Positions 34,900 to 47,351 are shown, counted from the stretch's first letter. The stretch: DNA of 64,000 nucleotides from Aquilaria yunnanensis (GCA_039654915.1 CM077599.1:70338001-70402000); one strand, 5' to 3'. Program-made: numbers and translations. Notes: a model not told the origin generated them from the sequence alone.

Positions 34900-37230
34900 A
34901 AAATCCTTGGAAGAATTGATTAAAGCAATGAAGAAAAAGCTAGTGTAAGTGCATATGGAACCAGTGTCAGAGGATATGTTTGATCATCGGTGCAAGCTGG
35001 AGCAAGAGCTGGAATTTCTTTATGAGAAGGAAGAAAAATTCTAGAGTCAAAGGGCAAAAACTATATGGCTAAAAGAAAGGAATCATAAAACTTGGTGTTT
35101 TCACCAGATAACTTTAGGCAAGAAAAAGAGAAATTATATTCACAGTCTGCAACTGGAAGGATGAGTGGTTATTCAGGATCAGAACGCCATTTGGGAGGAG
35201 ATAATGAGCTATTTTTCAGTGTTATTCCAATTGTCTTTCCTGTCGAGTCTAGATGAGGTCGTTCTATTGGCAACTCAGGCTGTGATGGACAAGATGAATG
35301 AGAAGCTTATACGGCCCTTTATTGAGGAGGAGGTTTGACTTGGTCTTTTTTAGATGTTTCCGACAAAAATCCTTAAGTTCTAATGGTTTCCTTTTTATTT
35401 TTTCAAAAATATTGGAATTTGTTGCACACTGAGGTGTCAAGTTTTATTATTGACATTTTAAATAGTGGTTCTATTCCAGACGAGTTAAATTACACCTATA
35501 TTGTGCTTATCCCGAAAACACCAAACCCGAAGACTAACTAATTTCATACTAATAAGCTTATACAGCATTTTATACAAGGTAGTCTAAAAAATCTTAGTAA
35601 ATCAGTTGAAGCCCTTCCTCTCTATGTTTATTTCGAATAATCAAAGTGTTTTTGTTCCAGGCAGGTTACTCACTGACAATGCACTAGTGCTACTAGAAAT
35701 TTGTCGCTACATCAATGGGCTTTATAGCAAAGGGGAAGAGGCTCTAGTTGTGAAACTTGACATGGCGAAAGCATAAGACAGAGTTGGGTGGATATTCTTC
35801 CAAACAGTGATACAACCAAGGTTTTGAAAAGCGAAAAGCACAATAAAGCGATAAGGGTCTCAAAGCGCGAAGTGCATAGCGCAAAGCGAGAGCATACGCT
35901 TTAATGAACTAAGGCGCTGCACTATAAATAAGCTATAGTGTATGTGAACTAGCTAATTCTACGCATAGAATATATCAAAATCAACTAATGAATAGGTTTA
36001 ACATCCCTAGAAAAACACAAAATTATCCATATAATGTGCCAAAATAGTAATAAAAGCATATAAATGCATATAGACATTCTAGGTTTTTATTACTAAATAG
36101 GTTTAGCATCCCTAAAAAGCACAAAAATCATCTTATAATGTGCTAAATAGTAATTGCTACGTTCTTTCAATAAATATTGGTTTCCCTTATTTGTTATTGT
36201 ACGCCTTAGTTTTAGGTTTTAAGATGCCAATATAAGGCTTCATATCTTATTTAGCTTTAGTTTTTAGATGAACTAAGAATTTGGTTTGCATCTTCCCTGG
36301 ATCTTTTTCTTTTCTCCCTCTGGTCCTCTTCTTCTTTCTTGCGTTCTCTCTTTGGTTCTAGTTTCTGTTTGCTTCTACATCAGCTTGCCTCCTTCTCCAC
36401 TTTTCTATTTTTTCTCTTTCCTAGTATAAGCAACACCTTGTTTCCTCCACTTTCCCACTCAACTTTTAATATTTGTTTGACTAAAACTAGGTTTTCTTTG
36501 TGAGAAGTAGGAAATGATTGGTCGAATTTAGAAAAAAATGAAAAAAAAAATTGAAACAAATGTTTTTTTTGTTGAGGCGACGCTTTGCACTTCATCTAAA
36601 GCGCACGCTTCATGCGCTTAAAGTGCGCTTTTCTTAATGGGCATTGCTTTAATGGTGAATAGTGCAAAAGCCCAAACGCTTTGAGCTTTAGCGCGCTAAA
36701 AGCACGCTTTTAATAACATTGGATACAACAGATGGATTTTCATAGTTCCTGGATTAATCTGGTTATGAATTGCATTAAGACTTTCACTTTTTTAGTGTTG
36801 GTGAATGGGTAGTCATCAAATCGCTTTAAACTATCGAAAGGCCAGAGACAAGGGGATCCACTGTCTCCATTTTTATTTCTTTTCTTCACTAATGGTTTAT
36901 CAGCTTTGCTTCAACATACAAAGATGCATAGATGAATTAAAAGGGTGGCAATTAATAGTTACTATCCTTTAGTTTATCATTTACTCTTTGCTGATGACTA
37001 TATTCTATTTCTAAGGGCTAAGGAGGAGGGCGTAAGGCATATGTTGGCTATTTTAAAGCTCTACAAAAATGCCTTGGGTCAGATGCTGACCATGGGAAAA
37101 ACGTCTTTTTTCTTTAGCCCAAATTGCCAATCTCATATCCGTCTTGTCATTATGGGATTATTTGGCACTCAAAAATACTTGAAGGCTAACAAGTATTTGT
37201 GCTTCCCATGGTTACAAGGATGAAAAAATT
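34900..37230 (+). pseudogene. LINE reverse transcriptase, interrupted by hAT element
   Basis: RT motifs in order: NNQSVFVPGRLLTDNALVLL near 35637, LDMAKA (the Tyr after it is a stop) near 35755, then the insertion 35817-36721, then KGQRQGDPLSPFLF near 36840, and HLLFADDYILFLRA (36975-37020) with the catalytic Asp pair intact. The last part, to 37223, is an open segment ending in a stop. Multiple stops elsewhere. Confidence 0.85.
35809..36729. mobile_element. Non-autonomous hAT element rich in AAGCG/CGCTT motifs
   Basis: The element is 35817-36721 (905 bp) with a perfect 8-bp duplication GATACAAC at 35809-35816 and 36722-36729. The ends CAAGGTTTTGAAAAGCG and CGCTTTTAATAACATTGG are imperfect inverted repeats. 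Subterminal regions are crowded with AAGCG, GCGCAAAGCG and GCGCTT motifs; the centre is AT-rich. No coding capacity. It splits the LINE RT, so it is younger than the LINE. Confidence 0.93.
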
Positions 37231-37463
37231 CAACCTATTTGAATTTTTATTTGAGCACATGAAGCAAAAATTAGCAAGATAGAAAGGGACTTTTTATCTC
37301 AAGTGGCACAAATTGTTCTTATTAAATCAGTGGTGCAGGTAATGTCCACTTACCTCATGAGTTGTGTTCTCATCCTAACAAAAGTGTGTTACAAACTTTG
37401 GTCACTCGCTCTTTAGTTTTTTTGGTCATCGGATGTTGATCATAGGAAGATGGTGTGGATAAG

Positions 37464-38190
37464 CTAGGATAAGCTTTGCACTTTCAAGTGGGCCAACAGA
37501 TTGGGGTTTAGAGATATTGAAGCTTTCAACCACGCCATGCTTGCTAAAAAAGATTGGAGAATTCTAAAGAACCCCAATGGCTTTGTTGGAAGGGTTTTTA
37601 AAGGGAGATACTTCCCTTTTGCATCTTTTTTGGGGGCTCTTACACCTAACCATTTTTTGCCCACAAATAAAGGAATCTTAGGTGGTCGAGAAATTCTACT
37701 TAGAGGTGTTTTTTGGAAGGTGGGTAACAGAACCAATATTTTAATCTGGTTGGATAATTGGCTCCTTGGACCAAGTTGGAGACCAATTACTTGTCCGATT
37801 GCAGGGACAGAATCTTGGCAATGGGTGAATTTGATCGATCATAATGCCTTTTAATGGAATTATCCTATGATAAAAGCATTGTTCCACCCAAAAGATACAA
37901 CTATTATTAAGCAAATTCCTCTAGTCAAAAGGACATAGGCACTTGGGGCATGTGACAATGGTCAATTCACTATTCGGTCTACATATCACCTCACTTGGTT
38001 GTGGAACCTTTCATTACCACCCCATGCCCATCTTTTCTTATGGATATTATGTGTAGAGGCATTACCAACCAGGGAAAATTTAGCCCTTTAAATTATATGA
38101 CGGTTCCAAGTACTTGTCTCATTTGTGCACAAGGTAAGGAATCGAAGGCTCATATCCTACTAGAATGTCCATTCTTGGTAAAGGTGTAGT
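37464..38190 (+). pseudogene. LINE post-RT region and zinc-binding (zf-RVT) domain
   Basis: GFRDIEAFNHAMLAKKDWRI, then GRVFKGRYFP and GNRTNILIWLDNWL are the standard post-RT motifs of plant LINEs (501-854 of the 37 kb). Further on CLICAQGKESKAHILLECPF (38115-38175) is the Cys/His box of zf-RVT. Frameshift at about 37855. Confidence 0.82.
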
Positions 38191-38441
38191 AGGGCTTATC
38201 TCTAAAACTCTCATTCGTTCCCAACCAATGGCAAAAAGTCCTTAAGTCATTTCTTGAGGGGGGGAACAACCAGTGCTCTTATCTCATAGCACTTTGTGCT
38301 TAGTTTATTTCTCACAACTGTAGCATGGTTGTTCATGAGAATGTTTGTCAAAGCCCAGCAATAGTGGTTGCTATGATAAAATGCTGGAAGGAGGCTTGGG
38401 ACCTTTAGGTTGTACAGGGGGAGAATAACCCACGATTCATT

Positions 38442-38920
38442 ATGATTGATTCAGGACATTGCAAAGCTATATCAAATGGGGTTTTCAAGATAAATGTTGA
38501 TACCGTAACGAATAACTTGTCTAAGAAGGAGAGCATTGGAGTTGTTTATCGGAGTGCACAAGGTGAGGTATGCTTTACTGTCGCATACTCATTTCGGCAT
38601 GTAGTTGGAAATGCTTTATTTATGAAGGCTCTCACAATTTTATGGGCTTAAAGAAAGCTAATAGGTTCAGTTTGTCGTCCATTATTGTTGAGTTAGATTC
38701 TCTTGTTTTGATTTCTGAACCGAATAAGGGGACTTCTTCCTTTCCTTTTTACTTTGGGGCATTGTTAGATGAGACCTGTGTTTTAGGAGGTTTTTTTCCA
38801 GTCTTTTTGTTTTTCTTTTGTTAGACATATAGGTAATAGGGTGGCACACACCTTAGCTAGAAAAGGTCTCACTCTGTCAAGTTGAGTATCCTAGGGTGTT
38901 CCTTTTCTAGATTGTTTGTT
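38442..38920 (+). pseudogene. LINE RNase H domain
   Basis: GVFKINVDTVTNN with the first Asp, SIGVVYRSAQGEV, then ALFMKALTILWA with the usual Glu replaced, a stop, and in shifted frames SIIVELDSLVLI and HIGNRVAHTLARKGL. This is an RNase H of the type found at the C-terminus of many plant L1 LINEs. Broken by a stop at 38649-38651 and frameshifts. Confidence 0.8.
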
Positions 38921-38992
38921 GGATTTTTTTACGCTTGATTAATGGCAATGCCTTCTCTCTGTTAAAACAAATAAAAAACAAAAAAAAACATT

Positions 38993-40490
38993 AAAACTTA
39001 ACAAATGTAGCCGTTCTTATTCAAAACAAAAATTAATAATAAATCACATACAAATTTGAAAATTTTTATCAAATTGGTAAGTGCAAGCTATTAATATGTA
39101 AAAATAAATTCTAATTTAATGTTTAAACTATAAATGAAAGAGTTTGAAATTAAAAAAAAAATAAAAAATGAAAATAGTATCAAATTTCTGAATAATGGTT
39201 TTATAAACAATTTTTTTGAAATCATGTCTTATCATAATCACTTATCACCATATAATTAAATGCATAAAAAATTCTTTTTATTTTTTTAACAAAAAATATA
39301 TAACATAACATCATTTGCATAAAAGTATATTATAAACATAAGGTTTTTAGCTGTAAGCAATAAAGGTTTAGCATAATAAATTAAATTTATCACTTCTATC
39401 ATAATAATTTAAATTTATCACTTCTATCTATCTTTCAATAATTACTACTAAGCATCTAATTTGATCTAAAATTAAATATATTTAATTGAATATAAAATTC
39501 TATTTTTTCACCAAATAATGTAAAATTGTAAAGTCATTACGATTCTAAAGATTTGAGGAGTTGAAATTGGGATTCAAACATTCAATCGGAGATAAGATTT
39601 GAATCAAATCATTTTTTAATCAAAATATCATATAAAAATTGTAAGATTTGAATTGGGATTTTCACAACCTTAGTTGTGGCTGTAAGTAAGGTCAATTGTG
39701 ACTACAAGGTGGACCGAATACGTGATGTGCTTTAGTTAAGGGGCTGAAGAAAGAAAGAATCTTCAACAGGCCCATTCTTAATTTTTGGCAAAAGCTATTT
39801 CCTAGATTATTAATATTGTAATTTTTTAAAATAATGCATAAACATTCATGATAATAGAAAAAGTTAAATGTTTTTTTTTTAACTTTTGGTAGAAAAAGTT
39901 CTTTATGGGTAAATGACTGACATCATCCCTAAACAATTGCCTCTGTTGCATATATTCATCCTCAAAAGTCAAAATATAAAATGTTGTACCATCATTGTCA
40001 ACTTTTGAAAATGTTGAAATATTTATCCTCTTTGACTAAACTAAACATGTGAACGACATTAAAGGTCTAATGAAGTAATTCAACCACAAATATCAAATTT
40101 TAATTATCTAGTAACCACCTGCCAGTAAATTTAAACTATTAAGAAATTTATTTGCAGTTAATAAAAATTTTGATTTACTAGTTTTTTGTCTCTATGAATG
40201 CAAGATAGTCCTTATTCTCAACAGAATCAAGTAACTTTATCAACTTTCATTTTATATTTATGGTCGAATGACTTTCTTAAACCTTCAACTTGGTTTAAAT
40301 GTCTAGTTTAGTGACATAGGACTAATATTGCAAAATTATTAGTAATTCTAGGATGGTGCTCCAACAATTTATACTTTGAGGATGAGTACGTAATATAAAC
40401 AGTAGTTCTAGGATAATTGGTGTCATTTAGCCATACTTTAGCATGTGGTTTGATGCGGAGAATACTAGATATTTCTTTGAGATGGCTTTG
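38993..40490. other. AT-rich intergenic stretch
   Basis: Very AT-rich with long poly-A/T runs. Apart from the possible hAT end at 39655-39672 I see no gene or element. Confidence 0.6.
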
Positions 40491-42279
40491 GTCATATCTA
40501 GAGATGAACAATAGGCGGGGCTGACTCGACCTAGCCGAGAACCAGCCTGGGTCCAGCACGATCAAAGCACAATACGGCCCAGCCTAGATGAGGTTCAAAA
40601 ACAGGTGGGTTGTTCGTAGGCCTGAGATGGAGAAAATAAGGATCAGACCAAGCCCAGGCCCAGGCCCAGTTTGAGCCCAGGCATGGGCATGGCACAAACC
40701 CACTCGCCTAGTTTGTGCTAGTCTAGGTCAGTCCAAGCCGGGCCTACTGTTAAGGAAAGATGAAGCTAGACGAAAATTAAAAAAAATGGAAAATTGTAAC
40801 AAATGCCCCTATAACTACTCCCAACAGTTTTAAAAGACCAAAAATCCATTTTACCCCTTCCCCCACCTTTAGAAACAACTAGTTTTTAAGGTATTTTAGT
40901 CCAACAAAATTTTAGGTTCTCCTATTAATAAAAGAGCTCATTTCCTCACTTCCTCACACCAACTCTTACCATCTTCTTCCTACATCTACTATATTTTCTA
41001 TAATTCACTTTTAGCTCAAGGCCATTTTTCTAATCTCTTGCTAATCTCTCCTTAATCTCCCATGATTGTTATTTCGCACTCATTTCTAACATTGACATCA
41101 AGAAAAAGCACTAGCTCCACACCTGCTAAAAGCTCTTCTTTCCACACTAAATTAGGGTCATTCTTCCATCATAAAAATTTGGATCCATATCCAAGAGGTT
41201 GATGGACCAACCAACATCAATATGATGAATATCAATTTGGAGTTTGACGAGCAAGTGTCCAATAATGATGTGAAAGTCCAAAAGACCCATTTCCAACCGT
41301 GGGTCCATAAGGAGGTAACGGGTCACAAGCTACACTTTAAAGCGAACCGAGGGCATGAAAAGTAAATCTCATCTTAAATCTTTTGTGTAGGAGTATTGTG
41401 AGATGGTTTGGGAGAATGACATGAGATTTGTGAAGTGCAAGCATTGTAGAAAGAAATTGGCATATAATGTTAACTCTAAGACCGAGACACTTCAACGACA
41501 TATTAGAAACAACCATCTCATCCACTATCCAAGTGCCCCAACCAATTCTAGTGGATAAACGCAGTTCGAAAGTACGACCAACGATTCAAATATTTTTAGA
41601 TTTAATCAACAAGAATGTAAGAAATGTATGGTTAACTAGATGATGCTCATTGTAAGATCATTCAGACAAGCTAAGGGTATCCATTTAAAAAATTGGATAA
41701 GATCAAACTTAAACCTGGGATTTAAAAAGACATCTAGAATAACTGCTAGGAAAGAAGTATTTAAAATGTATGAAGTTGGTAAATTGAACTTGCAAGCATA
41801 TTTTTTCGCACTTAATTATTGCCTTGCGTTTACTAGTGATAAATGGACTTCTCCAATAGGCCAAGACTATTTTAGTGTTACTGCACATAGGATTGATGTT
41901 GATTGGGTAATACAAAAATGTATTATTACATTTAAGTGCATGAAATTAGACCATGCTGAATAAAATATATATCAATGCATTTTAAATACTTTACGTGATT
42001 TTTATTACACTAACAAAAATCTTTTCATAAGTTTTGACAATGCATCAAATAATGATTTCACAGCCCGTGAACTGTGTAGTTTTTTTAAACCCCCTCGGGA
42101 CAGTGTTTTTTTGCATATAAGATGTCCATGTTACATTTTGAACTTATGTGTCCAAAAAGGATAGAGGTCTTGTAGCAAAAAATCATTCCAATTCATACTT
42201 CATTACATTATACGAGGTCTAGGCCTAAAATTTGTCAGGGCTTCAAAGCATATTATCTTAAAAATAATCACCATTTTTC

Positions 42280-42905
42280 TTTGAAACGTATGGTGCCCAG
42301 AAAAGGTGGGTTTCTTCCTAGCTAAGGTGGATTTCTATGCCTGGAAAGCACTACAATCTCAGATTCTAACCAGGTTCAACCTTGTCCCAAGAAGTGGGTC
42401 CATTTCTCTTCTTTGCCCACTATGTTTTAGCTATCTAAAGGTAGTAAAGCACTTGCTTTTGAGCTGCGCTCTTACAACTCCAATACGGCATACTCTTTTC
42501 TTATGGTAGGGATTTAGCTACTTGCCCCTATGTAGCCTATCACATATTCTCTCCACTCCTCATTTAAGTTTAGCCAACAACACAATGAGAAAATGATAGA
42601 ACTTAACAGTGAAAACAAAGATGTGGTCAATTTGGGGAACAAGAAATAAGTTAGTTTTCAACTGCAAATCCTTTAATTACTTAGAGTTGGTTTCAACAAA
42701 TAAATCTTTGTCTCATTTTTTTGCTGGTTTCAAGGTCAGGAAAGTTCGATTAGTCTCTAGATTCATGGTGTCTTAATCCCATTATGTCCTTTTCATTTTC
42801 TAGCTTGGTTATCATCGCTCTGGAAAGTGGATATTCTTTTCTCATATATTTTCTTCAAACTTCTTGCAAATCTTAATGAATTTCAATTGTCAATAAAAAA
42901 AAAAA
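42280..42905 (+). mobile_element. LINE 3' fragment inside the hAT element
   Basis: GFFLAKVDFYAWKALQSQI followed by SLLCPLC and VKHLLLSCAL is the zf-RVT region near the end of plant LINEs. Then 3' UTR-like sequence with CAATAAAAAAAAAAAC at about 42891-42905, an A tail. 5' truncated, as is usual for LINE insertions. hAT transposase sequence resumes right after it. Confidence 0.72.
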
Positions 42906-43613
42906 CAAACTTACTTGTCCAATATTATGGAACTTCATCTACGAGATGTTGACAGATGCATATCCAAATGCAACTCTATTGACAATTTTGTTGAACTTGA
43001 AATCAGGTAAGAAAGTTATCATGGCTGAGATGTGGAAAAGTGTTTTAAATTTAGCCAAATTCCTAAGGTATTTTTATGTTGCAAATATTTTTTTTCTCTA
43101 GTTTTTTCTATCCCACAGTCCACAAGATTTTTAAGTATTTGGAAAACATTGTCTGTGTTTTCAAACAATACAAAGATGATGAGTTTTTTGTAAGAAACTG
43201 TTAAAATCATGAAAGACAAGTGGATTACATATTTCGCTAACATCCCCCATTTTTTTAATTACATCTGTACTTGACCTAACAGTTAAAATTTTGACTACAT
43301 AGTCTTTACTTGAGAAATACTATAGTTTCTCAGAAATGGAGCATATAAGTGTTTTAGCACTTATTGTTGATGTTGATGAGCACATTTGTGAGCTATACAA
43401 ATAGTATTCATCCCGCTACAAAGATAAGGTAAGAACCCCTATTTTTTTAATGTTGGCGCTTCACTTTCCTCCTCGTTGAAACCATTCAACTCCATGAAAA
43501 AACTGCTCAAGCATCCCTGACCGATATCCTTGAACCTGTTGGAAGTAAATTGTTATCACCTCACAAAAATAAGAGAATTACAAAGTGTGGCATAATAGTC
43601 AACCATTATATTG

Positions 43614-45985
43614 TGTAATTCCCATCATAGTGATTGAAGTGTGAAGGGTAAAAGACATGATCAACACCTCCTTAAAAGTGTTCCAAGTTGGTAACTTGGC
43701 CCCCAAGAAACGCCTTAAGGATTACTTGTTTGTCAAGCAACCTATGGAATTTTTTGTAAGGTTTTGAAAATTTGGGTACTCAATTACAAAACTCTCAAGA
43801 AAGAGCTTTGGAGAGTTATGGGAAGGATATGAATGGTATGAAAGTGTTATTGGAGGACCAAAACGCTTATGGAAGACAATTGTGGACAAAAAAAAGCATA
43901 AAGGGTTTTAAGGACTTAAGTGTCCTAGTGTAAACCTTTGGTTGTTTATGCTTATAACTTCAGTCAAATGGAAGCATTTTGAAGTTATCCCACTCAAGAA
44001 AAGGCAACGAAAACAAGATAATGATGGTCAAATGTGGGCCAAGAGATTAAGACGAAGAAACCATAGTCTTGTAGCAAGGAAAATGACATAAAGCATAGTT
44101 AAGGCTAGTTAAGTGTGTTTTGTGCACTAAAGTCTTTATAAGTGGTTATCTTTGTTTTTATCTCCCACATTTGGTCTCTTCCAGCAGCAAAAATAAAGCT
44201 CCTTCACCTCCACACTTCCTCCATAGCCACCATACCTCCAAGGTTGCAATTAGTTATAATTGAAACCAAGAAATGGCAATTGGAAGCTATTTGGTGCTAA
44301 GACTTAAGTGCACCTAGGATCAAGCACCAATTCTGGCATACACTCAAGGTAAGGAGTTCCCTTGCTCTCATGGACTGTTTTCTACATTATTCAAATATCC
44401 ATGGAGCTAGGGCTAAGTTTGGAAGAAAGCCAAGTGCTTGATGAACTAAGCTTAGTGAGGGGAGTGACCTTAGTGAAGGTTTTGTAACCTAGTGTAAAGT
44501 GCACAGTGATGACAACGAATTTAAGGGTTTCTAGAGCCCAAAGTTAATACTAACTAGTGTTAAAACTCTCATAAGACCAAGTTTATGCTTGAGGAAAGCT
44601 GTCATAGTGATTTGCATATGTTTATTGCATATTTTATAGACTAACCAATGTTAATTGTTGCTGTCGCATTTCATGTGTTTGTTGATTGTAAATGGCTACT
44701 GCATTTGGTTGCTATATCTTGTACATACGCATTGTGGTTTTGTATTTTAGTGTCTTTGGATGCAGGTTTTAATGAGGTTCACATTTCCTTAAGAGTACAA
44801 GTGTTATCCTTACTAAGTTTCACAATGAACCTTATTCCACTCAAATCTGCTCATTTCAGGTCCAGCAGAAAGATCACATTCAAACTAACCATTGCGGTTT
44901 GATTTTTTATTTGAAATTTTAGGTACTTAAACTTCCATATGTCTAGTTTTGATCTGGAAAGTTTGGTGATTTTAGGAGCACATTCGATATTTTTAATGAT
45001 GGTGCTTTCTGTACTATGCAGCAGTTATCCAGCATCTTGTTTCTAGAGTCCATTATGTCTCAGGCACTCCTGTAACATAGGATATGTATTTAGCTAAGTT
45101 AAGATTATTATGTAGTGCACGTATGCATGTACATGTAGTGTATGTAAAATGAGACAAGTATGTGAACATTTGAGTAATGTTTTGGCTATATATATGATGT
45201 GGTGCAAAGCTGTCTAAGTGTGAATGATAGGCTACTTACTTGTAAATTCTGTTTTGGCCACCTATTGTTATTAAATGCAATAGCATGTATTTCCTATGTT
45301 TATTAAACATATATGGAATAACCTTGGATGGCCTACCCCTTGTGAATAAAGTGTTTATATGGTTTGGAAAATTTGTATGGGCAAAATGATCCAAAAGTGG
45401 CCAGATTTTTTACCCAACGCCTAAAGTTTAATATCTCCCTGTATAAAATGAATCTTGGTATGAAATTTTGATCAAATCTAGAGCACATCTAGAGGTTGAA
45501 CTGGGATTTGGAATTTATGAATTTGGAGCCCTATAGCCAAAGATATGATGTTGCAAATTTGGCTAAATTACTGTTCATTTTGTCAGAATTTTATAACCAA
45601 CTTAAAAAATCTATAACTTAGTTCATAGTTGGGCTATTGATGTAAAACCAAATTTATTGGTTTTCTCTAAGACTCTACTTGATAATGGAACAAATAAAAT
45701 AGGGGGTTACATGGCTAGATTAATACAATTTTTTAAGAAAAGTTCAGGTGCAGTGCCTAGGGACATAAACTTAATAAGATTGTCTAATGTATGGTAGCCA
45801 AAATTAAGACTTGTGCTAGTGTTTTCCTTCCTTGCTGTCATGATGTGCATAAAATGTGAATATGTGTTTAATAGTTGGACCAATATGCATGCATTTACAT
45901 AGTGCCAAGAGAGCCATTTGGCTATGCACACTAAGGGTATTGTTCTGATGGCCTACAAAACATACCAACCCTGAGAGTTTTAAAT
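43614..45985. mobile_element. Insertion in hAT transposase, perhaps a solo LTR
   Basis: About 2.4 kb without coding motifs between two parts of the transposase. It starts near TGTAATTCCC, comparable with the TGTAAC(A/G)CCC start of many Del/Tekay LTRs, and has GGGGGTTACA at about 45704-45713, like the ends of such LTRs. I could not find a matching 5-bp duplication, and 270 bp of further unassigned sequence follows before transposase resumes. The reading frame at 44648-44902 is not recognisable as a protein. Confidence 0.4.
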
Positions 45986-46633
45986 GCACAATTTTTTCAC
46001 CATAACTAGGCTACCCCAAAGTGGGTAACATAAATGACTAACTCCACACCTCATTGAGACAAGTGAGGATGATATTTTGGAATGGTGGAAAGCGAAAAGC
46101 AATAGATTTTCAATTTTATCCATCATTGTCAAGAAAATTCTAACAGTACCAATCTTCACCATTGCTTCTGAATCTACATTCAATGCAAGCAAATGTTTGA
46201 TTTCTGAGAAACAGGCAAAGTTGACACTAAATGTATTAGCAGTTTATATATGCAATTATGACTGGGGTTTTGCTGCGTTATGAAAGCAATGCCAGAAAAG
46301 TTCCGATGATGAAGTCCAAAATGATGAGGATGCATAGATTCTAGGTTTTTCCATATAACTTGTAGATTATATTTGATCTGATTATACTATTAAGTACAGA
46401 TCTTCGATTTTCATTTCAGCTTTTTTGGAATGTTTTGTTATTTTCTCATATAAGGCCCATTCCATCTTTTCTGTGAGTGACGCTTTACTTTTATATTAAT
46501 AAAATTTGCGCTGATGATCGTATTTTCCTCTAACAAGAATAATAGTTTTTTAAATAACTTATTTTTAAAGAAAAAAATCCAGTCAAAGCCCAAAATAAGT
46601 TGATCTAGCCCATTGAACACGACTATTCATATC

Positions 46634-47346
46634 CAGACAGTACGAGACAAATGGCTGTTGTTAGAAGGACCTTTCGACCTTAACTAAATTAAATATTTAT
46701 TTTTGAAAAGAATATATTAAGTTTAATTAAATGTTTCCCATTGTGTATAAAAATTGAAAATTATATTAGTTCAATTTTTTTTTTTTATATTCATTTGACT
46801 TTTTTTTTTCAGTTTTGGTTAAAACTAAATATCTGAAAATCGGTTTGTTAATTCGATCGAAAGGGTTTGTTAATTCGGTCATCAAATTAACCAATATATT
46901 TTTATATTTTTGGGCATCCTTCATATGTGATATATTATTATTATTTATACTCTTTTTTTATCAATGTACTATTTTGCAAGCATTATCTAGCAATTCCTAT
47001 AATTAGCAAATTATATATTAACTTCCTCTTCACAATTTAATATTTTTTAATGGAATTATAAGATCTACCAAAAAATCAGTTATTTTAATTTCAAAACGAA
47101 TCAAACCCAACTATTTTGGTCCAGTATTATTCAGTTTTCATTGCTAGCAAATTAATTTTGTTTCTAGCAATGAAAACGTATGACTTTCAGTTTTTTATTA
47201 TGAGAAACAAAATTAATTTGCTACCAATTTTAAGTCCAATGTACTAGCTTTTATCATATTTTCCGAAAACGTATGACTTTATTTCAACAACATTTTTGTT
47301 ACAAAATTTACTAGCTTTTATCATAATTTCTAAAAATATTGCAATT
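46634..47346. other. AT-rich intergenic stretch
   Basis: No gene. Contains the perfect inverted repeat listed at 47146-47222 and a direct repeat AAAACGTATGACTTT (about 47173 and 47267). Confidence 0.6.
47146..47222. repeat. Perfect 20-bp inverted repeat with 37-nt loop
   Basis: The left arm is 47146-47165 (AGCAAATTAATTTTGTTTCT) and the right arm 47203-47222 is its exact reverse complement. RNA from here could form a 20-bp stem. May be the core of a small fold-back element; no larger structure found. Confidence 0.85.
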
Positions 47347-47351
47347 AAAAG

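Larger units (their letters stand above)
32590..38992 (+). mobile_element. LINE (plant L1-type), near full length, inactive
   Basis: In order on the + strand: a GC-richer leader (32590-32770), ORF1 with a DUF4283-like region and a zinc-knuckle remnant (about 32790-33620), an AP endonuclease (34033-34700), a reverse transcriptase (about 34900-37230), the post-RT region with zf-RVT (37464-38190), an RNase H (38442-38900), and an A-rich tail (about 38965-38992). Stops and frameshifts occur throughout. A 905-bp hAT element is inserted in the RT between the KLDMAKA box and the QGDPLSPFLF box. No clean target duplication was found; the 5' border is approximate. Confidence 0.85.
32423..39672. mobile_element. 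Possible worn hAT-type element split by the LINE
   Basis: CAAAGTTATTAAAATC at 32423 and GATTTTCACAACCTTA ending at 39672 are inverted repeats matching at 12 of 16 positions. The flanks GTTGTGAG and GTTGTGGC agree at 6 of 8 positions. If real, a small hAT-like element of roughly 0.8 kb was later split by the LINE at about 32.6-39.0 kb. The ends are weak and this could be chance in AT-rich DNA. Confidence 0.35.
41220..46281 (+). pseudogene. hAT transposase (RICESLEEPER/ZBED type), broken
   Basis: DNA-transposon transposase. A BED zinc finger lies near 41430-41520 (VKCKHCRKKLAYN, LQRHIRNNH; C-x2-C and H-x4-H present). The catalytic core region at 41640-42160 reads LAFTSDKWTSP, YFSVTAHRIDVDW and LFISFDNASNN. 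After the LINE insertion there is MKDKWITYFANIPHFFNYIC near 43210 and then LYK-YSSRYKDK near 43395. After the second insertion the dimerisation domain is clear at 46055-46281 (DILEWWKAKSNRFSILS, VPIFTIASESTFNASKCLIS, LAVYICNYDW). Stops occur in almost every block, so no protein is made. Confidence 0.88.
40491..46633 (+). mobile_element. hAT transposon with transposase gene, inactive, with nested insertions
   Basis: The element is 40499-46625 (6127 bp). Its ends TAGAGATGAACAATAGGC and (complement of the right end) TAGTCGTGTTCAATGGGC are inverted repeats. The flanks GTCATATC (40491-40498) and TTCATATC (46626-46633) are an 8-bp duplication with one change. The left 250 bp holds GGCCCAG/CAGGCCC motifs typical of hAT subterminal regions. 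The transposase is spread over 41220-46281. A LINE tail (about 42280-42905) and an LTR-like insertion (about 43614-45985) interrupt it. Confidence 0.88.

Noticed and set aside
44648..44902. 84-residue hydrophobic + strand frame
   Set aside because: Lies in the LTR-like insertion; no recognisable family and no start context.
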